From Punica granatum (lineage: Eukaryota > Streptophyta > Magnoliopsida > Myrtales > Lythraceae), in contig NC_045133.1 in the NCBI RefSeq assembly GCF_007655135.1, forward strand, positions 22,851,845 through 22,915,844: a stretch of 64,000 nucleotides of DNA, read 5' to 3'. Position numbers and translations under genes: made by a program. Below the pieces are notes generated by a model. It ran no database searches and had not been told where the DNA came from. It saw only the letters and a list, made by a program, of their open reading frames with translations. This document shows positions 49,905 through 61,270 of this stretch, one piece after another (position 1 is the stretch's first letter; each line of letters begins with the position of its first letter).

Positions 49905-51062
49905 TAAAGAATATAGAGAATTGCTACAAAACTCACACATATAATTGTGTGGAGATTATTCTTATTTATAGAGCAGGATTACAACCAATATAGAAATATA
50001 ACATTACACGATAATTAACATCCCATAAATATAAAGGATTCCCCATAATCTCCTAGATTATATCAATCCCTATTCTTGATTCTTTTCAATACTCCCCCAC
50101 AAGCACAACGGGAGATGTCAGACGTTGAGCTTGAATTTGTCCTGAGTGAATCATGATGTGAAGAGAGACTGATGAAATCAAAATGCTAGACCAATGTTAA
50201 TCCAATATGAAATGATGACTTGCATTACTCCCCCGTAAGCGAAACGGTCCCTAAAATAGAGAAGCTGAAATGTGATTGGAACTTGTTAATTATGGGCTGT
50301 TCCATTGTGGCTTGAAAGATATGCTGAAAGAAAGATGAGAAGGGACACCATTGAGAGGGAGCTCAAGATGATAAGATCGTGGCTAGATCTAGGGAGTAGC
50401 AGTGGTAGTGGCCCACAAGAAGAAAAGAAATGAACTTTGTTCGCAGCGAGAGATTAATGAGAAGCGTAGCTCAACTCAACTCTGGAGAGGAGATAGAAGA
50501 CTAGGTCCTGACATAGAGAGGGCCAGGTTGATGAGTTTACCGAGAGAGAGAATTGACAAAGACGGCCACATAATGAGCGAGCGACCTGGAGGGAGAGGAG
50601 GCTAAGACCACTAGGAGTGAGTGAAAAATAGTAAAGGTTCTGGAATGTGCTTGTGTAAGGGGGATAAGAAGGAAGGGAGCTTGCTGTTGAATCAAGAAGA
50701 TTTTCGAGAATTGGGATGTCGGAAGAGTCCGGAGAGAATTGAGGTAGAACGGAAATGGAGTATTGCGCAAAAGTGTGATTGCCGGACGTGCCCGATTAAA
50801 GCCGGACGCGCCCGATTAAAGCCGGACGCGTCGGCAAATAATGTATTTATCATTAGTTTTAGTCAGTATCAAGATCTTTTGTTCTGATACCATAAAAAAT
50901 ATAGAAAGTTTATACACATAATTGTATGGAGATTGTTCTATAAATCATGATTATTGCCAATATAAAATATAACATTACATGATAATTAACATACCATAAA
51001 TATAAAAGATTTCCTGTAATCTCCTAGATTATGTCAATCCCTGCCCTAGATTCTCTCCAATA
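49905..51062 (-). mobile_element. Non-autonomous LTR retrotransposon upstream of polygalacturonase B
   Basis: It is the duplicate of the 44647-45785 element: proximal LTR 49905-50091, primer-binding site TGGTATCAGAAC at 50892-50881, and the distal LTR ending at 51062. The target duplication CTTTT lies at 49900-49904 and 51063-51067. The TATA box is at about 49970-49961. Because both polygalacturonase copies carry it at the same position, the insertion predates the duplication. Confidence 0.85.
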
Positions 51063-51298
51063 CTTTTGATTATTTTACTGATATTTTTTCCCCTGAGTTT
51101 TGGTTTGAATTTTCCATGCATAGAAGTAATGCAATGCGAGTGGTGAACACCAAAAAAGCTTAACAATCTTTCTGTTTATCTGTTTTACGCATATGCTATT
51201 ATTAGCTTTTTTGTTCTTCACATCGTTACGGATGCATAAGGATGTCAACAATCCCCTTAGGAAATCAACAGAGAGCTATAACTCAGCCCAATTTTAGA

Positions 51299-52859
51299 CA
51301 ATTACATTTCGCTACACATATAGGCAAAAGAACAGATCTGAAACTTAGAAACGAAGGATGTATTACAAGCGAAAACCTTACACATGCGGAATTTTGAAAT
51401 ATTTACTAAAGTTCACCAAATAATTACGGTCGACGAGAAGTTTCTCCCACGTTACCCATCTGACATTATCTTCGGACGAGTTAAGAAGAACCATACTTGA
51501 AACTCAAATTCTGCCATAGAACTTCAATTTTGTAATTAATTTGCACGCAGAAATAGTTATTGTTTGGTGCAACTTCAATATAGAAAGTGTTTCTTGTGGT
51601 ATTCTTTGCAGCTGCATATCTTCTGCAGTAGATGGCGAGTTTCATTACTTGCATTTGTTCATACCTTTAGAATATCTAATACTAGAGCTTTGTCACGTGC
51701 ATTAACATGGGTCCATTTTCATATATCAGTTATCATTTCTTATTTTAATGATTCATGTTTGAAAAGACCAGCTTTTTTATTAAAATAATAATATATTTCA
51801 ATTATTAAATCAAATTTCAACAATAATCTTGAATAGGATTAAAGTAAGTTTAACAGTTCACTAAATATAATTTTCATATATTATTAGAGTTACTCATTTT
51901 TAATATTAAAATATGATATTTGTTTGATATGTTATTAATTTGCTCAATATTCTAACCTGATCATCAAAACTTTCTATATATTATTTTAAGAGTAAACTGC
52001 AGTTTGCTCCCTAACTTTTGGATTTAGTAGCAAAATGCCCCCTGACTTTTAAAAAATTGCACTAAACTCCCCGACCTATTTAAAAAGAAGCAAATTGCAT
52101 TTTTCAGTACTTTTCCAACTATTTTTCGGCCTGAATTTATTAAATTCAAACTTTGGAAATATTTCAAAAAAAAAGAAAATCTAAATTTTGGAAAACAAGA
52201 TAAAAAGCAAAAGAAGGTCTAGACAAAGAGCATCAGTGACGGCCGGGGGAGGGTGGTCGGGAAGCGGCTCCCCACCGTACTACCACCATCTACGATGACC
52301 TCGTCTGGGGTGGTGGTGACTGGTGACAAGTCACCACCATGCCCTTCTATCCCCGAATCTCTCTCTTATGATTCCTCAAGATGAAAAAATCCACGCAAAG
52401 AAGGAGGTGCCAAAGGATTCCATGTCTATTGTCCAATGGCGGTTCTTGGAGTCGGAAGAAAACCTCAAACAGACCTTCGCCCGAGAGAGAAGTGGGTGAG
52501 GGTGAAGATATGTAACTTTACACATGCATGCTACTGCTCCCATCTATTTCTTAATAATATGGCTCATCAATTTTGATTTTCAGATGAGGAGCTTGAGCTA
52601 ATTGAATAATCTAATAAGAAAATATTGAGTAAATAATACACAGTTACTTGACTGTATAAAATTCAACTATTGAATGACAAATGTTCCTGTACACAACTCT
52701 TTCTTTTTTTTTACTGAACATGTATCATTCGATGTTGGGATTTTACGTAGCCACTTGGCTTGTATTAATTGTCTAATATTTTCTCATTAGATTATGGGCC
52801 ACTCTGCATCAGTACTTTTGGATACAGCTTTTATGGGCCCCATTCACTAGTCCCATCCA
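51299..52859. other. Gap with no gene; possible single MULE end
   Basis: No supported coding region. At about 51988 the sequence GAGTAAACTGCAGTTTGCTC followed by 'ccctaacttttgg' looks like a Mutator-like element terminus, with more such repeats to about 52120. I could not find the matching inverted end. A GC-rich patch at 52235-52500 (Gly/Thr-type frames) may be the inside of that element. Confidence 0.4.
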
Positions 52860-52927
52860 GGGATTGAGAAAGGGAAAATATTCACCATCAATTCTAAGGT
52901 AAGTCGAGTTCTTGCAAAATAGGCAAG
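52860..52927 (+). pseudogene. PAH exon 9 end and intron 9 start, third module
   Basis: The sequence GGGATTGAGAAAGGGAAAAT, then 'attcaccatcaattctaag' and the donor GTAAGTCGAG, matches PAH 34953-35010. Homology stops in intron 9 at 'aaaataggcaa', the equivalent of 'aaaataggtaa' in the intact gene, and resumes at about 56059. Confidence 0.8.
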
Positions 52928-53413
52928 TTGGAAAAAAAAAAAAAGGTCGCGCTTTGTCATGTTTTGAGATTTAATATTCGTTGAAATAATTCAAAGCTAA
53001 TTTCTGAAAGAATATTTTATCTATTTTTGAATTTTTTTAGTTGAGAAAATTTGCAATATCATGATTTGTTGTTATTTATTATTATTATTATTGTAGTATA
53101 AAACTAAAACAAAATCAAGGTATTTTCTTTGGCCAACATATCAAAGTAAGTTTATTATCACAATTTTGGTCCATTAAGTTTGTTTGGGAAGAAAATCTCA
53201 AAAATACATTTAAAACTTAATATAGGAATTATCAATTAGGATTGTAATTTTCAGGTTCAAATTGTTAAAATCAAGTAAAAAGAGTTTTTTTTGGTAATAT
53301 AAAATATTAATTCATTTAATAATTTACATAAAATCTCCCCAAGAAGTCTGTATTAAATTTCCATTAGGCTTATACGGGATCGGGCCCATATCCACTTAAA
53401 AGCTCGAGCTGAT

Positions 53414-53814
53414 AAGTGGTGGTACCCAAGTCTCATATAAACCCATGGATATTCTTTTTCTTTTCCGATGTGGGATTTATCCCATTTTTACTCCTCAACA
53501 CCCGCCCTCACGTGCAACGTGTGGTCTATTTCTGCCTACACGTTGTCACGTGCCCTTAAACACCCGCCCTCAACAATTGACCTCGAGCCGGGCTCTTCTT
53601 CCGTGCTCGGGCAAGGGGAGACTAACACGAGGCGCACACTTTGGCTGCACTCGGACATATTGGGCCTGACGCAGTGTGGGTGCGCACACGCGCGTGGGCG
53701 CGCTACGCGTAACCTGTGCTCTGATATAAGTGGTGGTACCCAAGTCTCATATAAACCCATGGATATTCTTTTTCTTTTCCGATGTGGGATTTATCCCTTT
53801 TTTACTCCTCAACA
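53414..53814 (-). mobile_element. TRIM (terminal-repeat retrotransposon in miniature)
   Basis: Two 87-bp direct repeats (53414-53500 and 53728-53814) differ at one base, with 227 bp between them. On the minus strand the LTR begins TGTTGAGGAGTAAAA, and the first LTR is followed by ATATCAGAGCACAGG, a tRNA-iMet-type primer-binding site. The internal region ends with the purine tract GAGGGCGGG directly before the second LTR. The total of 401 bp is typical of TRIMs. Near-identical LTRs imply a young insertion. I could not find a clean 5-bp target duplication. Open frames across it are not genes. Confidence 0.8.
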
Positions 53815-54059
53815 GTCTGCTCTATGGAATGCTTCTACGAATTCATGTACAAACCACATACCATAAAGGCTCTTCCTAAAATGAGCTACTGTACGAACTG
53901 CTTTTGTAAAAGGGTAGGAGAATTTCGGATAATATCTTGCTAGCACATGAGTTTGTGAATAATTATTGTAGAAATGGCCTTTGAGCTAGATTGCTATAAA
54001 GATAAATCTGATGAAAGTCTTTTAATTTGTTGGAGCAACAGGATTTCTTGATCAATATA

Positions 54060-55660
54060 TCAAGTGGATTCGACGCTGCATTACTTCTACTTGGTTTTCT
54101 ATTGCTGTCAGTGGCTCCTTGGCAGGATTTTCAAAGGGGAGAGGTGGTCGGGCAAGGGGATCCCATTTCTCCTTACTTATTCGTAATAGCCGTGGAGGTT
54201 TTATCTCAGTTGCTTGATGAGGCTGGTGCTGAAGAAGGACTCAAGTATCATCCCAGGCGCAAGAGGATAGCTGTCACTCATCTGATCTTTGCTGATGATT
54301 TGCTGGTTTTCACGAATCGTTCAGTTAATCCTATTGCTGCTTTCAATGAGGTACTAGAAAAGTTTTATTTTATGTCTGGATTGAAACTTAATGTTGAGAG
54401 CATTTAAGTTCGGGAGTGGGAGAGAATGCTTTGAGAGATATTTCTGGGTCTTCAGGCTTTGAACAAGGAGTTTTACCCGTGAGTTATCTAGAAGTTCCTT
54501 TGATCTCCAGTAAACTTTATTACAAAGAATATATTAGCCTCATGGATAATGCAAAGTTGAACAGTCCAGACTCTGATATTGTAAGGAGGCTCCAGTTGAT
54601 AAATAGTATGGAAAATTACTGGTGTTATCATTTTTACTGCCAAAGAAAGTGGTTAAGATGTACTACAAAGAGGTAGCGCATTTCTTTGGAAAGGGGAGCT
54701 CACCAGTGCAAGGGGGCAAAGGTTAAATGGGAGTAACCGTGTTATCCAAGAAAGAGGGTGGCCTTGGTGTTAAGGCTATTGTGATTTGGAATAAGGTTTG
54801 TATGTTGAAGAATCTGTGGTTGATATTAGCCAGAGAAGGGTCTTTTCGGGTGGCTGGTTCATAGATATCCAATTAAGAAGAGACCTTTTTGGACTCTGCA
54901 CGTTTCAAGTAATAGCTCCTGGTGTTGGAGAAAGTTGCTGAGTTTGAAGGGCATAAATATCCTTTTGACGTGATAACTGGACTAACCAAGGTGCTATGAT
55001 TAATATATGTCAGAGGGATTCCGAATGTTTTCCGACTATTTCAGCGGATGCTCCTTTTTTGTGCTTTACAGGAATGGAGTCTTGGTCTAGCCAAGAAAGT
55101 TCTGATAGTCAAGCTGGCACTCTTTCTGATCGATAACGCTTCAATGAGGTCGGCAGGAGTGGATACTGTATGTTGGAATGACAAACCCGAGTTCTCAATT
55201 TATGTTGCTTGGGAAGGTCTCAGAATGCGAAAGCCAGCGGTTGCATCGGACAAACTGGTGCGTTTTGCGGGGCGTGTTCCCAGAACTTCGTTTTTTACTT
55301 GGTTGGCAATTAAGGATCGTTTTGGCTACCAGAGACAGACTTGCTAAATGGGGTTGTACATCTACGGTGGATTGTGTGTTTTCTGTGAAGCTGCAGCTGA
55401 GATACAAGATCACCTCTTTTTCTCTTGTCCGGTTACAAAGGAGATACACCAGAAGATTCAGTGTAGTTTCCTGATAAACAGATTAGTTGCAGATTGGAAA
55501 GAAGAGATGGAACATGCAGTGAGTACCCGGAAACGAAGAAGTCTGGCAGCTGTTTTGTGCAAACTATGTTGGAATGGGTTTATATACCGTGTTTGGCTCT
55601 AGAGAAACTCCAGGATCTTCCGGAGCAAGATGCTTGAAGTGGATAGGTTGAAAGAAATAA
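54060..55660 (+). mobile_element. Degenerate LINE (L1-type) reverse transcriptase fragment
   Basis: Three frames together carry pieces of a plant non-LTR retrotransposon ORF2. 54100-54407 has the RT core with QGDPISPYLFVIAVEVLSQL and the catalytic FADD box (ADD at about 54292-54300). 54416-54676 has GVLPVSYLEVPLISSKLYYK and LQLINSM. 55160-55600 has the C-terminal zf-RVT domain (FFTWLAIKDR, then CVFC, HLFFSCPVTKEIH). Frameshifts and stops separate the pieces, and the 5' part (endonuclease, early RT) is missing. No poly(A) tail was seen at the end. It sits inside the interrupted third PAH remnant. Confidence 0.82.
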
Positions 55661-56058
55661 TTGGACAGCAGGCTTGATATAATTGTGTCTATTCTTAAGT
55701 TAGCAGCAATGCGCATTATATCATTGCCTGTTATATCAAAAAGAATGACAGCTCCAAAAAAGTTGTTCCTACGATTCCCTAAAAGACGGTTCCGTCCACC
55801 TTAATAGGGCAGTCCTGTCTATCCCACATCTCCGGTGGAAAAGCAACCTCGAGTATCTCCGTCTGTTAATTGCAGTGAGACTGCCAAATCAGGAAACATC
55901 AGAGGGGAACGAAGTATGCACGTCATTTAGAGCTGCCAGAACATGTCCATTCCAGCCATATATACACCATGTAACATCGCATTTAACTACCAAGGCATCG
56001 GAATCAAAAGCATCCCTGGCACCATATGCTGATGATGCATAGATATATAGATTTTAAG

Positions 56059-56345
56059 ACGTTTAAGGGAATCTTTTCCTATGAAGTTCTCATTCAGGCT
56101 GAGGTTGTCGTTGACAAACACATGAACACAAAATCTTACTCGTCCCTGCTTGTTCTGGTGCAAGACATGTTTACCCCAACTGCGAAATCTGAACAGGTCT
56201 GCTCGTGTTTGAATTGGATACGATAAAAATAAGCCACATTTTGCTCCGAAAATGTGACTTCTTGTGCAGTTGATTGTTCTTTTGGTTGTTATAGGAAGAC
56301 TTTAAATCATGGAATTAGTGGAAGTTGCATGATATCGATGTTTGA
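56059..56345 (+). pseudogene. PAH exons 10-11 remnant, third module
   Basis: Homology resumes in intron 9 (ACGTTTAAGGGAATCTTTTC). The exon 10 copy 56098-56196 follows a CATTCAG acceptor, is in frame ([20 protein letters not shown]) and ends at a GT donor. The exon 11 copy 56295-56345 follows ATAG and has an in-frame TAG after EDFKSWN, before the end of the protein. It is the right half of the remnant split by the LINE/TRIM-bearing insertion. Confidence 0.85.
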
Positions 56346-57341
56346 AGAGTCGAGAAGTGGAACTAAATCTCATTCCGCGATAGAAACACTTCTTGCGCTG
56401 GCCACACTGTTCGCAGAATTCTAGAGGTGAATTCTGATTCAATCTCCGTATTTGTATAAACACCTAAAAAATTGGACTTAGTCTACGTTTCCGTGTCAGC
56501 TATGCGAGCTTAGTCTATGTTTCCGTCTTCTATCTACTATTGGAGCAAAGTTTTCATGTTTAAATTGAAGAAACATGTTCCTGAAGTAGTCATTCTAAAC
56601 AGTTTACATTGGTTTTCCAAGCTTTACAAGAAAAGGAAAACATTAACCGCACAATTTCCCCATACCAACAATAATCATGCTAAAAATTCTCGTCTTTCCC
56701 CGGAAATTCAGGACTGATTGAAAAAATCGTATTCAGAAGGTGGATTTCCTAGAGTTTGGAAAATGATCACTTTGACTCTGTCCAAGAAATAAATGAAAAT
56801 TTTCAGTCCTCTTCTTCGTCATCATATACCTCTCTGCTGATTGCGCAGTACATGGCCAAAACAGAAGAACTGGGTTGTGGAATTTGTTGCGTCAGCTCCC
56901 TTGCCGATACACAATTTCTTTCTGTAGTATAAATTTTGCGCAAAATTTGTAAAGCATTTCTTTCCATATATTGAATTACCGGTTCCATAATTGTCCCATA
57001 GATTCACCTGAAGATCTGAAACGTACAGACGGTTTTCCAGAACAAATATAAACATGTACATAGTTGTTTAAAATTGCACATACACAGAGACACACATATG
57101 GGCAGTATTGATTCATACAGTTGATATCCCCGTACTCAAATTCAAACACTGCTCTGTCTATATATCGAATAGATCCGATAAAATTACATATCTTTACAAA
57201 AGATGTTGATATATAGAACACCATAAAACCATGTGTCTTTCGGGAACTAAATTCCGAGTACTTCACAAATTTATTTCCCCCCTGAAGCATAAAGGAAGGA
57301 TCAATATGAACAAAACAGAGAATTGCGAGTTATTCTTATTA

Positions 57342-57632
57342 CTAGAAAGCTACAATTTTAATACCCAAGTTCTTCTGCGCGAAATCCACGAGCTCCTCGA
57401 TCTCATCCTCCTCAATGAACCCGTCATGGTTAGCATCAGCGGAAAAAACAGCTTCCTTACCTCTCCGCCGAGAAAAAAAGTGGTGGCCGGCGGTTCTGAT
57501 GGCCCGTGAGAGTTCCTCGCTGCTTATTCGTCCGTCCCTGTCGGAGTCAAATTTCTTCAGCCACTGTTTAAACTCCTCCAGGCTCATCACCCGACACCCG
57601 TCGCTTGTGACACTCCGGCTCTTGATCGCCAT
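57342..57632 (-). CDS. Small EF-hand calcium-binding protein, copy C
   Basis: Intronless, 96 aa, the most diverged of the three copies (about 20 differences from A). Loop 1 (29-40: D29, D31, D33, G34, E40) and loop 2 (66-77: D66, N68, D70, G71, E77) are complete. It has VFSADANHDG where A has IDAADSNHDG, and a C-terminus EFAQ-like DFAQKNLGIKIVAF. A TATATAT-like box lies on the minus strand near 57712-57720. The flanking sequence is homologous to copies A and B on both sides. The frame is intact even though the adjoining PAH remnant is broken. Confidence 0.85.
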   Translation of the reverse strand: MAIKSRSVTSDGCRVMSLEEFKQWLKKFDSDRDGRISSEELSRAIRTAGHHFFSRRRGKEAVFSADANHDGFIEEDEIEELVDFAQKNLGIKIVAF

Positions 57633-57899
57633 GGGAAGAAATGTCTGAAGAGACGGACTTGTTCTGTTCCTGTTAAGGATAGTTGTTCAAAGATGGACGC
57701 TTGTGCTGGTCCAATATATAGGAAAGATGCCTCTAAACTGCCTTTAGCCTTTTTCCTAATTAATTTTCGGAAAGAATAAGAATCTAACTTTCCTTGTAAC
57801 ATCAATATAATCCAAATTTTCTTAATTATTAAGTGAGAGCATCTACTACTGAACCACACCCTCTTTCTCGCATAAGAATCTAATTAAAAGAATAGTTAG

Positions 57900-60800
57900 G
57901 AACGGGTTAGATTTTATTAATTATTATGCAATGAATTTTAACATGCATCAACCTTGAAAAAAGTGGAATTTGCACGTTGGAATATATCGAAGGACTATTT
58001 AATTTTTGTTGTCAAAATCAAACTATATATATATATATTAATTGGATTGTAATAATAATGTAATGATTGTGTCATTGAATTATGAAAAAAAGAATGAAAA
58101 AGTAATGAATAGTTGAAAGAAAGTAATGATTGTGTTATTAAATTGTGAAAAATCATTGAATAGTTGAGAGAATTTAATATTAAAATTGAATTGAATGGTA
58201 GTTAAGATAAAAAAAATGAAAAAAAGGGAAAAGTAATAATTGTATTATTGAATTAAGATAAGTGGAGTTAAAGTGGAGCAGAGTAAAAAAAATTATCGTA
58301 AAACCAAACAAGGCCTTAAAAGTTAAGGGTGTGTTTACTTTTAGAGAATTAATTCTCACTTTTCTTCTCTACTTTTCTTCTTCTTTTCTAAATTTATTTC
58401 ACCATTGAAAAATAAAAACACGTTTAGTAATATTAAAGTTAAAAAGTCGTAGTTCATAGTAAATTAATCATAATTTAGTATTGAGACTCAAATCTTGTAA
58501 AAATAAATGATGTTTAATAAATAAGAAAAAAAGTCATATACTATAAAATTAGAAAAGGAAAGAATTGGATAATGAAATATTAGAGAAATAAAAAAAGAGC
58601 TTTTTATTCTTTATAAAAATTTGATTAGTGAAAAAGAAAATTTTCTTAGAAATATTATTTTAATTTTATGTTAGTATACATATTTTATGTAGATCTTTAC
58701 TTTTTATAAAATTTTTCTAAAAAATTAAAAAATTCTCTAAAAATAAACTGGCCATAAGTTTGTCAAAACTTTTTTCATGTTAAAATAATAGATGCAGATT
58801 ATGAAAATTGCAATGGTTTCACCAAAAGAAGCTTCTCGATTCCTAATAACAGAAAATGATAGAATTGAGATGGTAATAATAGGCACAACGACCACCTCGT
58901 CATCCAATTTGCACAGGTGTTCAATTTATTTCGGTAGAATTTTCGGGATTGAGAGTAATATATTGATCTAATTAAAATTCTAAAAGAATTAAATAATAAG
59001 GAAGCGAATCTCTGTTTGGAATACAGAGAGGTAATGGCCCATTGCACCAAATATTATGCTCAAAGAACAAATAGCCAACTAAAGCTAAAGAACTAAAAAT
59101 AAATTAAAATAAAATAAAATAAAAAAACCCTAAAAACTAAAGCTAAAGAAAATTTGTTCAATCCCACTTCCCTTTGTTTCTAACATAATAATAGCCTCCA
59201 TTTAACTGCTTTTCGACTACATTTACCTTTCCTCTATTATCAGATAATGAGGAGTCTTATCAATTTATTGAGGACACTAAGTTTCATTCGGATGTTCGCT
59301 TATCTTGATTACAAAGTGCTCGTACTATTTATTATCTCCAAATAAATGGTTTTTCGGTACAAATAAGGAAGTTTATAACTTCGATACCTCTGATTAATTC
59401 TCTCTAATTTCGTAACCTGAAATTTCAAAACTCAAAACTGCAATTCCGCACCAGTATCATAAAACAGTGACAAATCTTTTCCATTACGATAGATCCCTCG
59501 AATCAGAATGTTCATCGACAATGGTGATTGCATCTTTAATTAGCATCTTTTCTTATGCCTCTTACCATCATACATGTTCCGTCTCTACTTCCAATTTGGA
59601 CACTGTAGTGCTTAACTTTCTTGAATTGGCTTTATTCCAATCCATCATGTTGTCTTCTGAGAGCCCATCCAAGTCCAGTGCAACATTTGACGTTTTGCTA
59701 CTACTATTACTACTACTACTAATAATAACAATAATAACTGCAGTCACTATAAAATGATTTTTAAACAAAAAGAATTCATATTTCAAACTGATTTACTGAT
59801 TTTATTTTAGATGCTAGCAAACTTCCCAACCTGTAAAACAATTTTTTTTTTTGGATAAGCAAGAAAGAAAGAAAGAATCCGGAAAAAATAAAATGGAGAT
59901 ACATTATTCTAATACTTCAAGATTCTATTCACAATCTGAGCGACGATCTGGAAAAATAAAATGATGAACAATATATGAAAATTGGTCTCTTTCTCTATAA
60001 TTACGTCTTCCGTCCCAACTTTTTCACTTTTCATTTAATCATCACCCAATTTATTTATTTTCATTATTTTCAATAAGCTTCTATAATTTTTTCGGTTTAC
60101 ATCATTCTTAAATCATATATTATCATATAAAGATTCTCCATTGATATAATGAAAACAGGCACTAGGTTTTCTAAGGAGGCCATGTTTTTATTGAAGTACA
60201 AATGATCTATTTCAACTAATCATCAGTTTACTTAGTTTTTTTTTTAAATTTCTAATGTTATAAATATCTTAATTTTTTTGGTGAATTCCAGCCTATTAAT
60301 TGAGACTCAACCTCGTTTAGAGATCGACTTGGCGGTTGATCATGAGATGCTTTTGATGGATTTTGAACCCCCTACTTTGCAAGTAAACTTTATCCATCTG
60401 AAAATTAATGAGACAACTTAAGGTCTATTACATTGCGATAGTGACTTTTTTATTAGAAATATTGAAAATTTAAATCACGATAAGCAAGGATAAATGTTCG
60501 CTTTTATTCCCTGGGTTATCGATTAGTGTAATATTTTGGAAAAACGTATGGATGAAAAAAAAGAAAAAAGAAATAAAAGAAACTTTCCATGGGTGTAGCT
60601 ACTGACGGTTCATTGGAGAAGCATTTTTGAAATATTTCTAATAAGAAAATATAAAATATCGATTTTTGAAAATCACATCTTTATTGGAAAATCACAACGC
60701 TATGAGTTTCCATTGTACAATTGTAGCCTGCAGCACAGCAGCTAGGCCTAATAAACTGTTTTTCACTAATACAACCTGACAAATCTTAATAAGGATCTTT

Positions 60801-61265
60801 GCTGATATTAAAAGGGTCTATTCGGAAAACCTCTTTGGTGAGTTGATTTTTGTTTAGGATTCTGATCGATCAATTCATAAATCGGAAAATTCTACGGTTC
60901 CGAATCATCTCATGAACCCTTGACTTGAGGATCTATTGGAATTTGGATCAACGTAAGACGCAAGATCCAACTCCCTGAGAGTGGCCAGTTCATGAACCGG
61001 AGAACGCTAATAAGTTTAGAGCACATGGATCAGTTCTATTTTCGGGCTTGGTGAGCAACTGCCCAAGGCATAGATCATCTTTTGGGCCTGGGCTAAGGCC
61101 CACAAGTCAGGCCTATTCACGAAAGGTGCCGAAGCATGGTAAATGCACCTATTCTGCCGTCCTCGTTACCCATCCAATGTGGTTCCCGAATCCTCGAGAA
61201 GACGATCCATTACGAGTGGTGTCAATGTTTGGGTTCGAACTTTCCACTTTTTCCTATTTATAACA
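57900..61265. other. Intergenic region, no supported gene
   Basis: AT-rich sequence. A likely MITE spans about 58328-58753: the left end GTGTGTTTACTTTTAGAGAA is the inverted form of the right end 'tctctaaaaataaactggcc'. A CTA trinucleotide run lies at about 59697-59722. No protein-coding gene is recognisable. Confidence 0.5.
60264..60450 (-). repeat. SINE-like repeat in reverse orientation
   Basis: The reverse strand has a body and a tRNA-like head order similar to family 1; on the plus strand 'gagactcaacctcgtttaga' and 'gattttgaaccccctacttt' (complement of a B-box-like GGGGTTCAAAATC) are visible. Ends are not well defined. Confidence 0.35.
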
Positions 61266-61270
61266 ATTAT

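Larger units (their letters stand above)
47165..51298. repeat. Segmental duplication, copy B (contains exopolygalacturonase B)
   Basis: Near-identical to 41868-46011. It starts inside the GGCTCG repeat and directly abuts the truncated TBL fragment. It ends where ACTCAGCCCAATTTTAGA gives way to unrelated sequence. Small indels occur: 10 bp near the intron before exon 3, and one extra ~20-bp tandem unit (CCCGATTAAAGCCGGACGCG) near 50800. Confidence 0.92.

Noticed and set aside
53468..53866. 132-codon frame and its antisense partner
   Set aside because: They run across the LTRs and internal region of a TRIM, which has no coding function.
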